64,000 nucleotides of DNA from DASZIT01 sp963770635 (GTDB lineage: Bacteria; Actinomycetota; Acidimicrobiia; Acidimicrobiales; RAAP-2): contig CAVYQI010000006.1 of the NCBI GenBank assembly GCA_963770635.1, positions 434,001 through 498,000 on the forward strand, in the 5' to 3' direction. The notes beneath the pieces are model-generated. The model was not told where the DNA came from. It searched no databases and worked only from the letters and a program-made list of their open reading frames with translations. Positions 29,101-38,944 of this stretch are shown here, piece after piece. Position 1 is the stretch's first letter, and every line of letters starts with the position of its first letter. Made by a program: the position numbers and the translations under genes.

Positions 29101-30332
29101 CCCGTTGTAGCGGTGGAGTTGAGGGTGATCGAGCCGCCGCTCATGGTGAGCCCCCGCCCGTACTGCGTCGGCGATGCCGCCCCCCTGGAAGCCGGCCTGG
29201 TTGGACGAAACGTCACCCCCGTCAACAGAGGAGGAGTGGCAGTGGCAGCCGCTTGTGTGAAGAGACCGCCTCCCGGACGACCCGTGGCGGTGTTGTTCGC
29301 GATGGAGCCGTTCGTGACCGTGAGGGAGCCGGTGCTGTAGATGCCACCACCGGACGACGACGTCTGGTTGAACTGCACTGTCACACCCGCTGAGAGAAGT
29401 CGGGGGTTGCGCCGCTTACGAAGTTGGCGATACCGCCGCCGGGCCCTGTGGCGACGTTGCCGCGGCTGGGGCTCGCCCCACCGATCGTGCCGTCGCTGAG
29501 CGAGAGCGAGGTGGCACCGAGCTCGTTGGCGATGCCGCCGCCCGATGTCCCGTGGTTGGCAGTTACGATCAGCCCCGTGGCGGACAAGCTGCCCCCCAGC
29601 TCGTTGTCCACACCACCACCGTCGATGCCCGTATTGCCGATGATCGGTGCTGGCCGCAGCCGGTCGTGGTGACCGTTCCCATGTTGTCGATACCGCCGCC
29701 GTTGCTGCCGATATGTTGCCCGGGCCGATCGTTACGCCGTTGAGGACCAGGCTTGAGTTTGCGGTGTTCTCGATGCCGCCACCGGCCGCACCGGTGTTGC
29801 CCGAGAGGGTGACGCTCGTGAGGGTGAGAGTTCCCGTTGTTCGTGATGCCGCCGCCTGCTGTCCCGCTCTTGATCGTGAGCGTGGACAAAGAGGCGGTCT
29901 CGCTCGCCGTCAACCGTGACGGGAGGAGCTGCCACCACTTATGACCGTCCCAGCCACGCCGGTCCAGTTCTGGCTGCTCGCGATTGCGTAGCCGGCCGTC
30001 GGGTAAGTCCCGGTGGCCAGGTTGATCGTGTCACCCGTATCGCTGTTCGCCTGCCCTAGGGCAACTGCCAGGGTGCACGGGGTCGCCGCCGTCGTGCACG
30101 GAGCGATGCCGGCACCTGCGGGGGATGCGTAGAGAGTCTGGTTTGTGAGGGCCGACGCGGGCAGGGAGGTCGCGACCTGGAGCATCCCGGCCACGAGCAT
30201 GAGCGCGGCAAAGACACCGCCGGCGCCCGCCAGGCGTCGACCTAGGTGCTTCGCGCCGGAACTGCGATCGACGCGCTTGCCGCGACCCGCCTTCACGAAA
30301 CGAAGCGTCCGTGATCCCATAGATTCAGACAT
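26184..30332 (-). CDS. Giant secreted beta-helix/Ig/propeller-repeat protein A, many frameshifts
   Basis: Fragments in all three minus-strand frames assemble into one protein of roughly 1,380 aa. Order: signal peptide (AGGVFAALMLVAGMLQVA to PASA); parallel beta-helix region at about 28100-29900 with GGGI/GGGL-rich turns such as AGGGITNNG and TATGRPGGGLF, closing with LASNGGPTQTVALGS and CPTFDQRG as in polymorphic-membrane-type proteins; Ig-like repeats at about 27000-27900 (VLPTSVAPGASVTYTATV); and an intact C-terminal module at 26184-26843 with five to six GYWLIGSDGGVFAIGSA-type repeats ending NNIVGAVPTG. At least ten frame changes fall between 26.9 and 30.0 kb. The intact ends suggest sequence error rather than decay. 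Probable adhesin. Confidence 0.6.
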
Positions 30333-30735
30333 GTCTTGACCCCCTGTGCCCGGTGCGAGTAGGAGCCTAGGTCCCTATATCAGTGGTGTCAACGAAGTTT
30401 TTTCCCGCCAAACAACCCGACCAATTCCGACTCGACAGTTCAATAAATCGATCGGATTCCATGGGCCGATTCATGCACATACCCGTTCATGGACATGCCC
30501 GCGCTCTGCGTTCAACGTCCCTGCCCCAACCACCTGTCCGTAACCGATCACGACCACAACACTTCAGCCAACAACTTTGCAATGGAGTTCCACATATTCG
30601 TTTTGACCCGGTTCGGATCGAAACAGAAAAGAGGGGCCCCGAAGGGCCCCTCTTTTCTCACTACTGTCAGGCTGTTCCGTCCCCGTTCCCCGCTAAAGCC
30701 CGGGGCCGGTTTCGGATCACCTGACCCTTACCCGT
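30333..30735. other. Intergenic region, 403 bp
   Basis: Between the CWB2 protein C gene end and the adhesin A start. It is relatively AT-rich at 30390-30620, where the adhesin promoter should lie, and holds one strong terminator (listed separately). No gene was recognised. Confidence 0.6.
30625..30658 (-). terminator. Strong intrinsic terminator after CWB2 protein C
   Basis: A perfect 15-bp stem (AGAAAAGAGGGGCCC paired with GGGCCCCTCTTTTCT) around the loop CGAA. The 3' arm is U-rich on either strand, so it can work in both directions. It lies about 78 bp after the stop at 30736. Confidence 0.92.
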
Positions 30736-33700
30736 TCAGGCTGGTCCCAATCGCCACTCGAGAGCGGTCGAGATGGCGAACGGTCCACCCATGATGAACA
30801 GGTTGTTGATGGTCCCGTCCGTCGGGGTACCCAGATCCTGCCGAGCCCTTGGCCAGCCCCGGTGAGGAATGGGCCCAGGTAGTTGGTACCCGAAGGATTG
30901 CCCTCGTTGTTCGGATCCCAGGTCAGCAGGTCACGGGGCCCCGGGACCAGGCTGACACGGCTAGCCACAATGGCGTCGGTGTAGTAGTCACCTCTGGCGA
31001 TCACCAGGTAGGCGCCAGCCGTCCCGAGATCGGACCGTAGTCGAGCCCGTAGGCCTGGCCGGCGTTGGCTGGAGGAGCGGGACGACCGAGTTCAACTCGA
31101 ACTGGGCCAACAGCTGGGAGGTGTCGGTGAAGTCCTGCCCGGCTATCCGCAGTACCGAGATCCCCATGGCTTCGACCTGGGTGATGCACGGTGTCGCTGA
31201 CTGCGACCGGTCCACCCATCACGATCACCTGTTGGACCGCAGATTGGTGAGGGCAGCCTGCCGCGTCCGGCCCGAGTGAACCCTGCGGGGTCAGGACCAA
31301 CGGGAATCCAAAGTGGTTCCCACTGTCATAGGCTCGAGGACCGCACTGACCGACGCCGCGTCCTGGAAGGACTGGTCGGTAGCCAGGATCGCCGTGGTCA
31401 CCGCAGTGGTAGGAGCCGAAGCAAGCCGCCGAACCATTCGAACCGGTGGTGTCGTTGTAGGTACCGCCGTAGGCCGCCTGGAAAGGGGCGGTGCCCGGGG
31501 CGTGAGACCCAATGAAGGTGGCTACCGCCGCCGCGGTGGCGTCGCCGTCTGGCCGAAGATCTGCTGCACGACCAAGTCGATCGGTTGGCCGTTGATGGTC
31601 GTCCGTTGGCTGAGCCACCGCAGTTGTACGACGGGGTGTTCTGCAGCGTGGCGATGTCCGCCGGACTCACGACCAGCGGTCCACCGACCACGAACACCTC
31701 GGTGACTCCATCGATTCGCATCGCATTGAGGGCGGCGGTGGAGACCGAGTTGATATTCGTGGTCAGGATGCCGGTGCCCAACTGCCCGGCCAGGTAGCTC
31801 GCCGACAGGGCGTCCTGGTAGCTGGAGTTGGTCACCAGGATCGCTGGCGTCTCGTTGCCGGCAGGGTTCGGGAGACTCCGGGGAGGCACGCCGGCGGGTT
31901 GTTCTGGAACACGATGCCGGCGGTGTCATCCTGAACCTGCCCGTACTCATGGCCAGCCAGGTTGGCCACCGTGAACAGGTTGAGGCCCGGCGGCACGCTG
32001 TTCGGGTTGGAGTACGCAGTGCCGCCACCAATAACGGCGCCACCGTTGGCACCCTGACATGCAGCAGCAGCGCTGCTTGCTCCGAACCACGGGCGCCTTG
32101 CATCGCGGCCAACGATGTCGGGAAGTTGACGGTGATGCCGCTGACGGTCACCGTTCCGGCGGTACCAGTGGACGCAGTGGTCACCTGGAACGCCAACTCG
32201 GTGGGACCGGTCTGGCCACCGGGTGTCAGGAGCGTTGACGTTACCGATGACGAGGCCCCCGCCGGTTCCGTCACCGTCGGAAGGGCATTGAATTCCGCCG
32301 CCCTTCCAACTCGCCGCTGCCGGGCTCAGTGCGATACAGGCCCAACCGACTACGCCGCCTCCGAGCGCCCCAGGGGCGCCTTCAGTAATGGTGATCGGGC
32401 TGACGGCCTGGTTGACAACTTCGCCACCGGTGGAGGTGATGTTGAACTGCAAGGTCGTGCTCGGCGTGTTGGCCGCCACCGTCACCGAGTTGATGTTGAT
32501 GTTGGCGTTCGACGGACCGGGGGCACCGGCCACCGACGGCCGCCGACGCAACGTGTCGTTGGGCACTCCTGCGCGCTCGAGTCGCAAACGTCGGCTTGAC
32601 GTTGTAGCTCAATCCGATGTCGACGATTCCGAGGTTGTTGGTGTTGGGGGGAAGGCGGCGGCGGCGGCGATGTCCCCGATATCGGCGCTCACCGCGTAGC
32701 TAACCCCGGCGATGGTGATGGTGATGGGGCACGCAGGGCCAGCGCCGGCCGCTGGTGATCGATCCGGAGTTGGTGAAGGTGAGGACCATCACGTTGTTGA
32801 CACCGGAGAAGGTGGCGCAACTCGACTGCTTGGCCCCGAACCGACGCGGTGGCATACGAGGCGGTCAAGGTCGGCGTCGTGGTGGCACCGTTGGTGACCA
32901 CCGAGGCGATCACCAACGGGGTGCCGGCGAAGCCGACCGAGTCCGGACGCCCGACCGTCTCGCAGTTGGTCGCGTTGTTCCGGGCCACGGTGATGTAGAT
33001 CTTGTCGCCGGATTGCCCAGGTCGAGTTCTGGCCGCTCGAGAGGGAGATCCCATGCGCCTGCGGCGGCGGTGGTGGCCGTCCCGGCGTGGGGTGACGTAG
33101 GGGTCGAACGGCCGCCGACAGGCGACATGGATGCGGCGGCGTTGCCATCACGGCATTGCCATGCCCGTCGGCGGCAGTGGAATTCGGGGTCTGCGCTCGT
33201 GCCGGAACGTGCTCCGGTGTCGGTGTCGGCGGTAGTGGTGTACCCGACCGGTCCGGACACGGCCGCAGCTGTCAGCCGTCGTAGGCGCCGCTGGCAGCTG
33301 GTTGATCAAGGGCCCGGTCAGTGGCGATCGCCGATCGTGTACTCGATCGTGAGCGCGATGTGACCGGCGTTACAGCACGGTGCCGGCGCATACACGGCGC
33401 TGGGTGTACGCGGCCGATCACGAAGTTCGGTGATCGCCCACCGTTGTAGGTGCCACCGCGATCGGGGGCGCGTCGTACGTGAGGTCGCGGCCTCGTTGAA
33501 GTCGGTCGCCGTGATGACGATGGAGCCGCCGGTTGCGCCCGGGTCCAGGGTGATAGCCCAGTTGCCGGCCGGCTGGTTGGCTAGTCGGGGCGAATGGTGG
33601 GGGCAGATGCCGCCGTAGTGTTGCCGGTGAACGGCACCGCGGCCGAAGCCGGGGAACTCAGCGCCAGCACGGATAGGAAGCTCAATGCGATTGTGCCCGC

Positions 33701-33748
33701 TGCACACGCCGTTACTATCCGGCGAAATCTACTCGGCCCCTGCTTCAT
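30736..33748 (-). CDS. Secreted CWB2 cell-wall-binding-repeat protein C, many frameshifts
   Basis: About 1,000 aa when frames are joined. ATG 33748 has AAGGAG 5-8 nt upstream and begins MKQGPSRFRRIVTACAAGT, a signal peptide ending SSPASA. The middle is a beta-rich Thr/Gly/Ala-rich region like that of proteins A and B. The C-terminus holds three degenerate CWB2 repeats: ILVTNSSYQDALSASYL with VFVVGGPLVVSPADI; AILATDQSFQDAASVS with VIVMGGPVAVSDTV; and VIARGDYYTDAIVASRV. The final frame ends MGGPFAISTALEWRLGPA. Frame changes occur roughly every 150-250 bp, in the same stretch where adhesin A is broken. The coding reading is clear but the exact protein cannot be written from this sequence. Confidence 0.65.
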
Positions 33749-34156
33749 GTGTACTCCTTGATTTTGGTTGTTTCAAGATCGTGGACGCCCGGGCAGTTCA
33801 CCCGAGCGCACAGCACGCTACATCTAGGACAACTGCCACTGAGGGATGCTTGTGACAGAAATTGCTCCCATCGGGCTCCGATTTCTTCTCGACGGTCCCT
33901 ACGTCGGATGGCCGGGGACGGGTTCGCGCAGCCTTCTGGAGCCTGACCGTCAGGGGTCCCCAAAGGACCCGATTCTCACTCGGAGTGGTCACATTGACAC
34001 AGCTCGAGACCCGGGTCGACCCGATAAATGGCCGAAAAGGCATGCACCCAGCCTGGGTTGCTGTTAGCCTCGCGGCGGATCGCTGCAGGCATTGTGGTCG
34101 ACCAGCCGGAGCGCCACAGTCGCGCCAGAAGCAGAATTCGGGAGGGCCCTGGACAG
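33749..34156. other. Intergenic region between divergent genes, 408 bp
   Basis: Separates CWB2 protein C (-) from the ECF sigma gene (+). It must contain both promoters, but no -35/-10 pair or inverted repeat stands out. Short open frames here are not convincing. Confidence 0.5.
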
Positions 34157-36306
34157 ATGGTCGTGCAGTCACAGGCTCTCGACGACTACGACGATCGTCG
34201 GCTGGTCGCTGCCTTCCAGGCGGGTGATGTCGATGCCTTTGCCCAAATCGTCGGTGCCCACCACCGCTCGCTCACTGCCGAGGCCCGCAGGCGCCTGCGA
34301 TCGTCGGGCGACGCCGAGGACGCCGTACAAGAGACCCTGCTCAGGGCCTATTTGGCTCTCGACCGCTTCGGCGGTGAGTACCGTCTCCACGCCTGGCTGA
34401 GCCGAATTCTCGCCAACGTCTGTGCCGACACCGGGGCCCGTAGAAACGCCGAGCTGCGCCTGGTCGACCGGCTGGGTTCACCTCGCGATGAAGCGCCACC
34501 GGCCGACGAGGGGATCGGAGACGCCGACCAACAGCGTGCGGTGAAGGAAGCGGTGAACTCCCTCCCGGAGTCCTACCGGATGGCCTTCATCCTGCGGGAG
34601 ATCGAGGAATTCTCCTACGCCCAGGTCGCCGAGAAGATGGGAATCAGCGAGACCAACGCACGGGCCCGGGTACACCGGGCCCGTCGGTCGCTCACCCGGG
34701 CGCTTCGAGCCCCGGGAGTCGCCCTGGCCGGCTTTCCTGTCTCGCTGCACTTCTTCGGGCTGAAGCGGCTGATCCCCCGATCCGTCAGCAAGAGAATGTC
34801 GGGCCTGGCGTCCTATTCCAGCAGTTCCCGAGTTGTGGCCCCGGGCCCCGACCTCCCCGCGACCGCCATCCCGGTGACAACCCAGTCGTCGTTGCCCACG
34901 CTGTTCCAGGCACCACTCTCGGAGACATCCCAGGCGGTGGCAATGGCCGCCTCGACCCCACTCTCCCAAACCCTCATTGCCGGCGCCTCGGTCGCCTGGC
35001 ACGCCACCCTTCCCGTTGCCGCCGCCCTTGCCACCGTGGCGGCCAGTGCGGCCATGGTCGGATCCGGGTCGGCGGCGAGTGGGCCGACAACCCCCGACCC
35101 AGCCATCGGTTCCCACATCATCATGGCGGCGGGAACCACCAATCTGGCTTCATTTCTGGACACACCGCCGGCCAGCAGCCAACCCAGCCCACCCGCGGCC
35201 CCGTCCGGAACCGCGGCTTCGCCGGCATCCTCTTCGAGTGCGGGCTCAACGGCCACGACTTCCACGGCCGGCGGGGTGAGCACAACCGCTTCAGATCCCT
35301 GGGGTTGGGTCGGCACTGCCGCCACCGGCACCGCCGGCAATGCCGCCACCTCCGGATCGACGGGAAGCCCGGTCTCGACCTCGACAGCCGGCGGTTCTGC
35401 CTCTGGAGGGGTTGCCGCTCCCGTCGCCTGTCCATGGACCGGATCGTTCCCAGGTGCTCCGGCACGGGTCGATCGCCCTCCCTCCCCCGGAGCCCGCCGG
35501 CGCCTCGGCCAGTTCCTATTTCTCCAGCGACACTTTACTCTGGGCACGACGCGGACCGGCATTTGAGGTTGGCGGGCTCGGACAATTTGCCGAAGGCGCC
35601 AGTACGGCCACGCTCCAGACCCTTTACGGCGCCTGCCTCCCGGCCACGTCGAACCCGGAGCTGGTGGCCAACCTCTCCAACCCCGACGACGCGGCCCTTG
35701 GCGCAGTTGCAGCTACGCGGGGCGCTGGTCAGCTCTCAGACCGTCGGGGGCGATACCACCGCCTACTACCGGGGAACCTCGGTATGGCTCGACGGGCCCA
35801 ACGCCTCCACTTCCCCCCTCGTCTTCGTGGCTCAGGTGACGCTGGGCGAGCCGGACAACATCTCGACCCTGCGGGTGGCGTTCTTCGGGCCGCCACCCAC
35901 CTTCACCACGCCGGTCGCCTGCCCTGTCACCCCGGGTGCGCCACCTAGCCCCGCCGCCGGCCAGGATCCTGGTTCTTCCACCACCGACCCCTCCACGTCG
36001 ACGCCATCGGGCTCGGATGGGACCTCCGGAGCGGATGCCGGTCCACGGGAGCGTCCCGACCGGTGCTCCCACCTGCACCCCCCCTCCACGTACCCCAGCC
36101 GGCACGACCGGCGGTCAGACCAGCCCCACTTCCGACCCGGCCCCCACGCCCGCCAGCCCGAGTCCGACGCCGGCGAGCAGCGACCCCAGGGTTCAGCTGA
36201 CGGATCCGCGTCGGCGGGTGGCCCCGACGCCAGATGCCTCGGCGGCGGCCACCACCGCCACGACCGATCCCACCGCGCGACCGATCCGCACCCAGCCCGG
36301 GTGTGA
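34157..36306 (+). CDS. ECF sigma factor with long membrane/extracytoplasmic C-terminal extension, frameshifted
   Basis: Residues 1-180: sigma region 2 (RLVAAFQAGDVDAFAQIV, DAEDAVQETLLRAYLALDRF) and region 4 (LPESYRMAFILREIEEFSYAQVAEKM, TNARARVHRARRSL). These recruit RNA polymerase to specific promoters. Afterwards come a linker, a hydrophobic helix (TLPVAAALATVAASAAMVG, about residue 290-310) and a long Ser/Thr/Pro/Ala-rich region. After frame changes near 35480, 35705 and 36055 a beta-rich segment (GGDTTAYYRGTSVWLDG, LVFVAQVTLGEPDN) and a second PT-rich stretch follow. The ATG at 34157 follows GGAGGG by 11 nt; an upstream ATG at 34028 is less likely. The end at 36306 is approximate. The layout suggests a membrane-tethered sigma factor with a sensor outside. 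Confidence 0.7.
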
Positions 36307-36379
36307 TCGACTCGACACGCTGGAGTTCTCCCGTTGCCGCCTCGCCCGCCAGTTCCTAGCTTCAACTTCCCGGCTACGC

Positions 36380-37790
36380 ATGGCAAAGATTCTCTATCTG
36401 GTTCACAGTCTTCCCCCTGAGGAACACACCGGTACCCCCCTCTTCGCCTATGGGTACGCCCGGGCGATGGCAGCCCGAGGCCACGAAGTCACCGTCGTCT
36501 ATCCCAGTGTCACCACGACCTCGTGGGCGCTCAACCTCGAGCGGTTGCCCGGCGAGGCCTTCGACCGGGTCGTGGTCCCACCGACTTCCTTTCTCGGTCC
36601 GTTCTGGTCGATCGAAGCGGCGTCCGAGCATCCAAGTTCGAGTCCAGCCTCCACCGAAGCTTTCCGTGAGGTGTTGCGCATGGTTGACCCCGACCTTGTC
36701 CACGTGGTCAACAATGTCAACCTCCCCCTCGACTTTCCCGAGCTGGCCAAGACCGAGGGCATCCCGGTGGTGCGATCGGTCACCTGCGCCGAGGACCTCT
36801 GTGGCCTCATCGCCCCGGTGTCGCCCCGTTCCGGACGACGCGGCTATTGCCCGGCACCCCTTACCCCCGAACACTGCGCACGGTGTGTGGCCAGCGTCTT
36901 TGGGGAGGCCGCCAACGGAGTTGAGGTTGCCCCCCGCAAGCGGACCCAGGCGGCGGCGGTTCGCGAGGACCGTGAGCACCGGGATCTCGTCGCCAAACTG
37001 GCCCGCAAGCGGGCCCGTACTGCCGAGCAGTATCTCCGGGTATTCGACCGGACGGTCTTCGCCACCGCTGCCTTCCGCCACTACTTCGAACAGACCATCC
37101 CGCTCGACCCGACCCGGGTGCGGGTCATCGAGATGGGATTGGATCCGGCCCCCCGACAGCGAGCTGTCACCGGAAAGCGACGCGATGCTGTCGGCGATGT
37201 CCCCGGTCGGCGACGGTGAGGCGGATTCGCCATCGGCACCGATGATGTTCTGTCTGGCCGCCACCCTGGACCCGGCCAAGGGCATCGACACCGTGGTGGA
37301 GGCGTTCACCGATCCTCAATTGCTCGGCCGGAACGACTACCGCCTGTGGCTCCTGGGGGGCGGAAACGAGAGCTTGGTGGCCCCCCTTCTCGACGCCAAC
37401 CCCAATGTCATCATGGTGGGTGCCTACCTCCCCGAGGACCTGCCGGAGTTCTTGGCCCACATGGACGTCGGGCTCTCGACCTCGGGCTTCGAGACGTTCC
37501 ATCGGGTCACCCGGGAGTACCTCCTCGCCGGTCTTCCGGTGATCGGATCCCGGGCGTTCGGCATCCCTGACATCGTCCGTCCCGGGAAGAACGGACTACT
37601 CTTCGACTCGACCGATGCCGCCAGCCTGGTACGGGCCGTTCTCACCTTGCTGGACGATGCCCTGCTACTGGCGACGTTGACCGAAGGGGCACGTTCGACG
37701 TCGGTGCGTACCCGCGAGGAGGAAGCTGACGACCTGGCCGCCCTCTATGAAGAGGTGCTGTCGGATGTCGTCGGTTCCAACGCCGGTTGA
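36380..37790 (+). CDS. GT4-family glycosyltransferase, one frameshift
   Basis: About 470 aa. N-terminal domain begins MAKILYLVHSLPPEEHTGTP, a GT4 opening with the glycine-rich acceptor loop. Four cysteines in CAEDLCGLIAPV and YCPAPLTPEHCARCV resemble the Cys-rich insert found in some GT4 enzymes. The frame shifts in a run of six C at 37149-37154; five would restore DPAPDSELSPES. The donor domain then has MFCLAATLDPAKGIDTVVEAF and LSTSGFETFHRVTREYLLAGLPVIGS with the E-x7-E pattern. Likely acts on surface glycans or glycoproteins of the neighbouring secreted proteins; acceptor unknown. Confidence 0.78.
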
Positions 37791-37823
37791 GCGGGCAGAT
37801 CGCTGCCTTTGGGCGCGACCGGA

Positions 37824-38723
37824 TCAGAACGACGTCGTCATAGTCACAATCGGTTGGTTCAAGTGTTGACCACCGGTCGATCCGTAGAACTGGGCGTCTC
37901 CGAAATTGAAGATCCCGCCGTCAGAGGCCACCAGCAAGTAGCCCCCACCCTCCGGAGAAGGGGCGATGCCGACGATCGGCTGGTTGAGGTGCTGGGCCGC
38001 GGTCGAGCCGTAGAAGGTGGCGTCGCCGAAATTGAACACCCCGCCGTCGGCGGCCGCCAGCCAGTAGCCGCCGCCGTCAATGGTAGAGATCATGCCCACG
38101 ATGGGCTGGTTGAGGTGCTGAGCCCCGGTCGAGCCGTGGAAGGCGGCGTCGCCGAAAGCGAAGATCCCGCCGTCGGAGGCCACCAGCCAGTAGCCCTTGC
38201 CGTCGGGGGTCGATGCGATGCCGACGATGGGCTGGTTGAGGTGCTGGGCGCCGGTGGAGCCGAAGAAGGCGGCGTCGCCGAAGGCGAACACCCCGCCGTC
38301 GGAGGCCACCAGCCAGTAGCCCCCACTGTCAGGAGTGACCGCCATGCCGACGATGGGCTGGTTGAGGTGCTGGGCCCCGGTTGATCCGGCAAAGAAGGCG
38401 TCACCGAAGGAGAAGATCCCCCCGTCGGAAGCCACCAGCCAGTAGCCCCCGCCGTCACCGGTGCCGGCCATCCCGACGATCGGCCGGTTCAAGTGCATGC
38501 CGCCGGTCGACCCGTAGAAGATCGCTCCCCCGAAGCTGAAGATCCCGCCGTCGGAAGCCGCCAGCCAGTAGCCCGATGTGGTCGGCAAGGTCGAGGCTGA
38601 GGCCGGTGCGCTGGCAACCCCGACGAGTCCGGCGGCCAGCATGACGATTCCGATACCGGCGGCGGCAGCCAACTTTAGGAGCCGCTCGGTTGCCCGGTCC
38701 CGCCTTGAATTGTGGATCATCAT
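37824..38723 (-). CDS. Secreted protein of six 42-residue SDGGxFxFG repeats
   Basis: 299 aa: signal peptide (LAAAAGIGIVMLAAGLVGVA, cut near SAPASA) followed by six near-identical 42-aa repeats of the form GYWLVASDGGIFSFGDA-x-FxGSTGAQHLNQPIVGM. There is nothing else in the mature protein. The WLVASDGG/FxFGDAxFxGS rhythm with conserved Gly-Asp turns suggests beta-propeller blades, so six repeats would close one six-bladed ring. ATG start with AAGGAGGG upstream. Related but longer repeats form the C-terminal modules of the two giant proteins here. Ligand unknown. Confidence 0.75.
   Translation of the reverse strand: MMIHNSRRDRATERLLKLAAAAGIGIVMLAAGLVGVASAPASASTLPTTSGYWLAASDGGIFSFGGAIFYGSTGGMHLNRPIVGMAGTGDGGGYWLVASDGGIFSFGDAFFAGSTGAQHLNQPIVGMAVTPDSGGYWLVASDGGVFAFGDAAFFGSTGAQHLNQPIVGIASTPDGKGYWLVASDGGIFAFGDAAFHGSTGAQHLNQPIVGMISTIDGGGYWLAAADGGVFNFGDATFYGSTAAQHLNQPIVGIAPSPEGGGYLLVASDGGIFNFGDAQFYGSTGGQHLNQPIVTMTTSF
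37840..38585 (-). repeat. Six tandem 126-bp coding repeats
   Basis: DNA period of 126 bp, in frame, encoding the 42-aa units of the protein at 37824. Units 2-4 are the most alike. Such tracts can change copy number by recombination. Confidence 0.8.
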
Positions 38724-38898
38724 GAGCCCTCCTTATCCACCAACAGGAGTGCCGCCCTGTTCAGTTGCTGTCGAGAGCCCCGCGTCCCGGGCACCTGAAT
38801 TCGACGCTAGCGCGGAACTCCGCGTCCAGGCGGGCGTCCATCGGCGCGGCGTTGGAGTGGGGCCGTAGCAATGAGAAGCGTTCACGCTCGCCCGACCA

Positions 38899-38941
38899 GG
38901 CGAGCCCCACGGGAGATCTCACCCGGCGAGCCCCACGGGAG
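38899..38941. repeat. Direct repeat GGCGAGCCCCACGGGAG
   Basis: The 17-bp unit occurs at 38899-38915 and 38925-38941, just past the stop of the giant protein B gene. With the following GGGCTC the second copy can form GAGCCC/GGGCTC, a small hairpin overlapping the stop, possibly terminator-like. Confidence 0.5.
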
Positions 38942-38944
38942 GGC

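Noticed and set aside
37840..38585. Regular 126-bp repeats as a possible CRISPR array
   Set aside because: Units are in-frame coding repeats without spacer/repeat alternation, and there are no cas genes.
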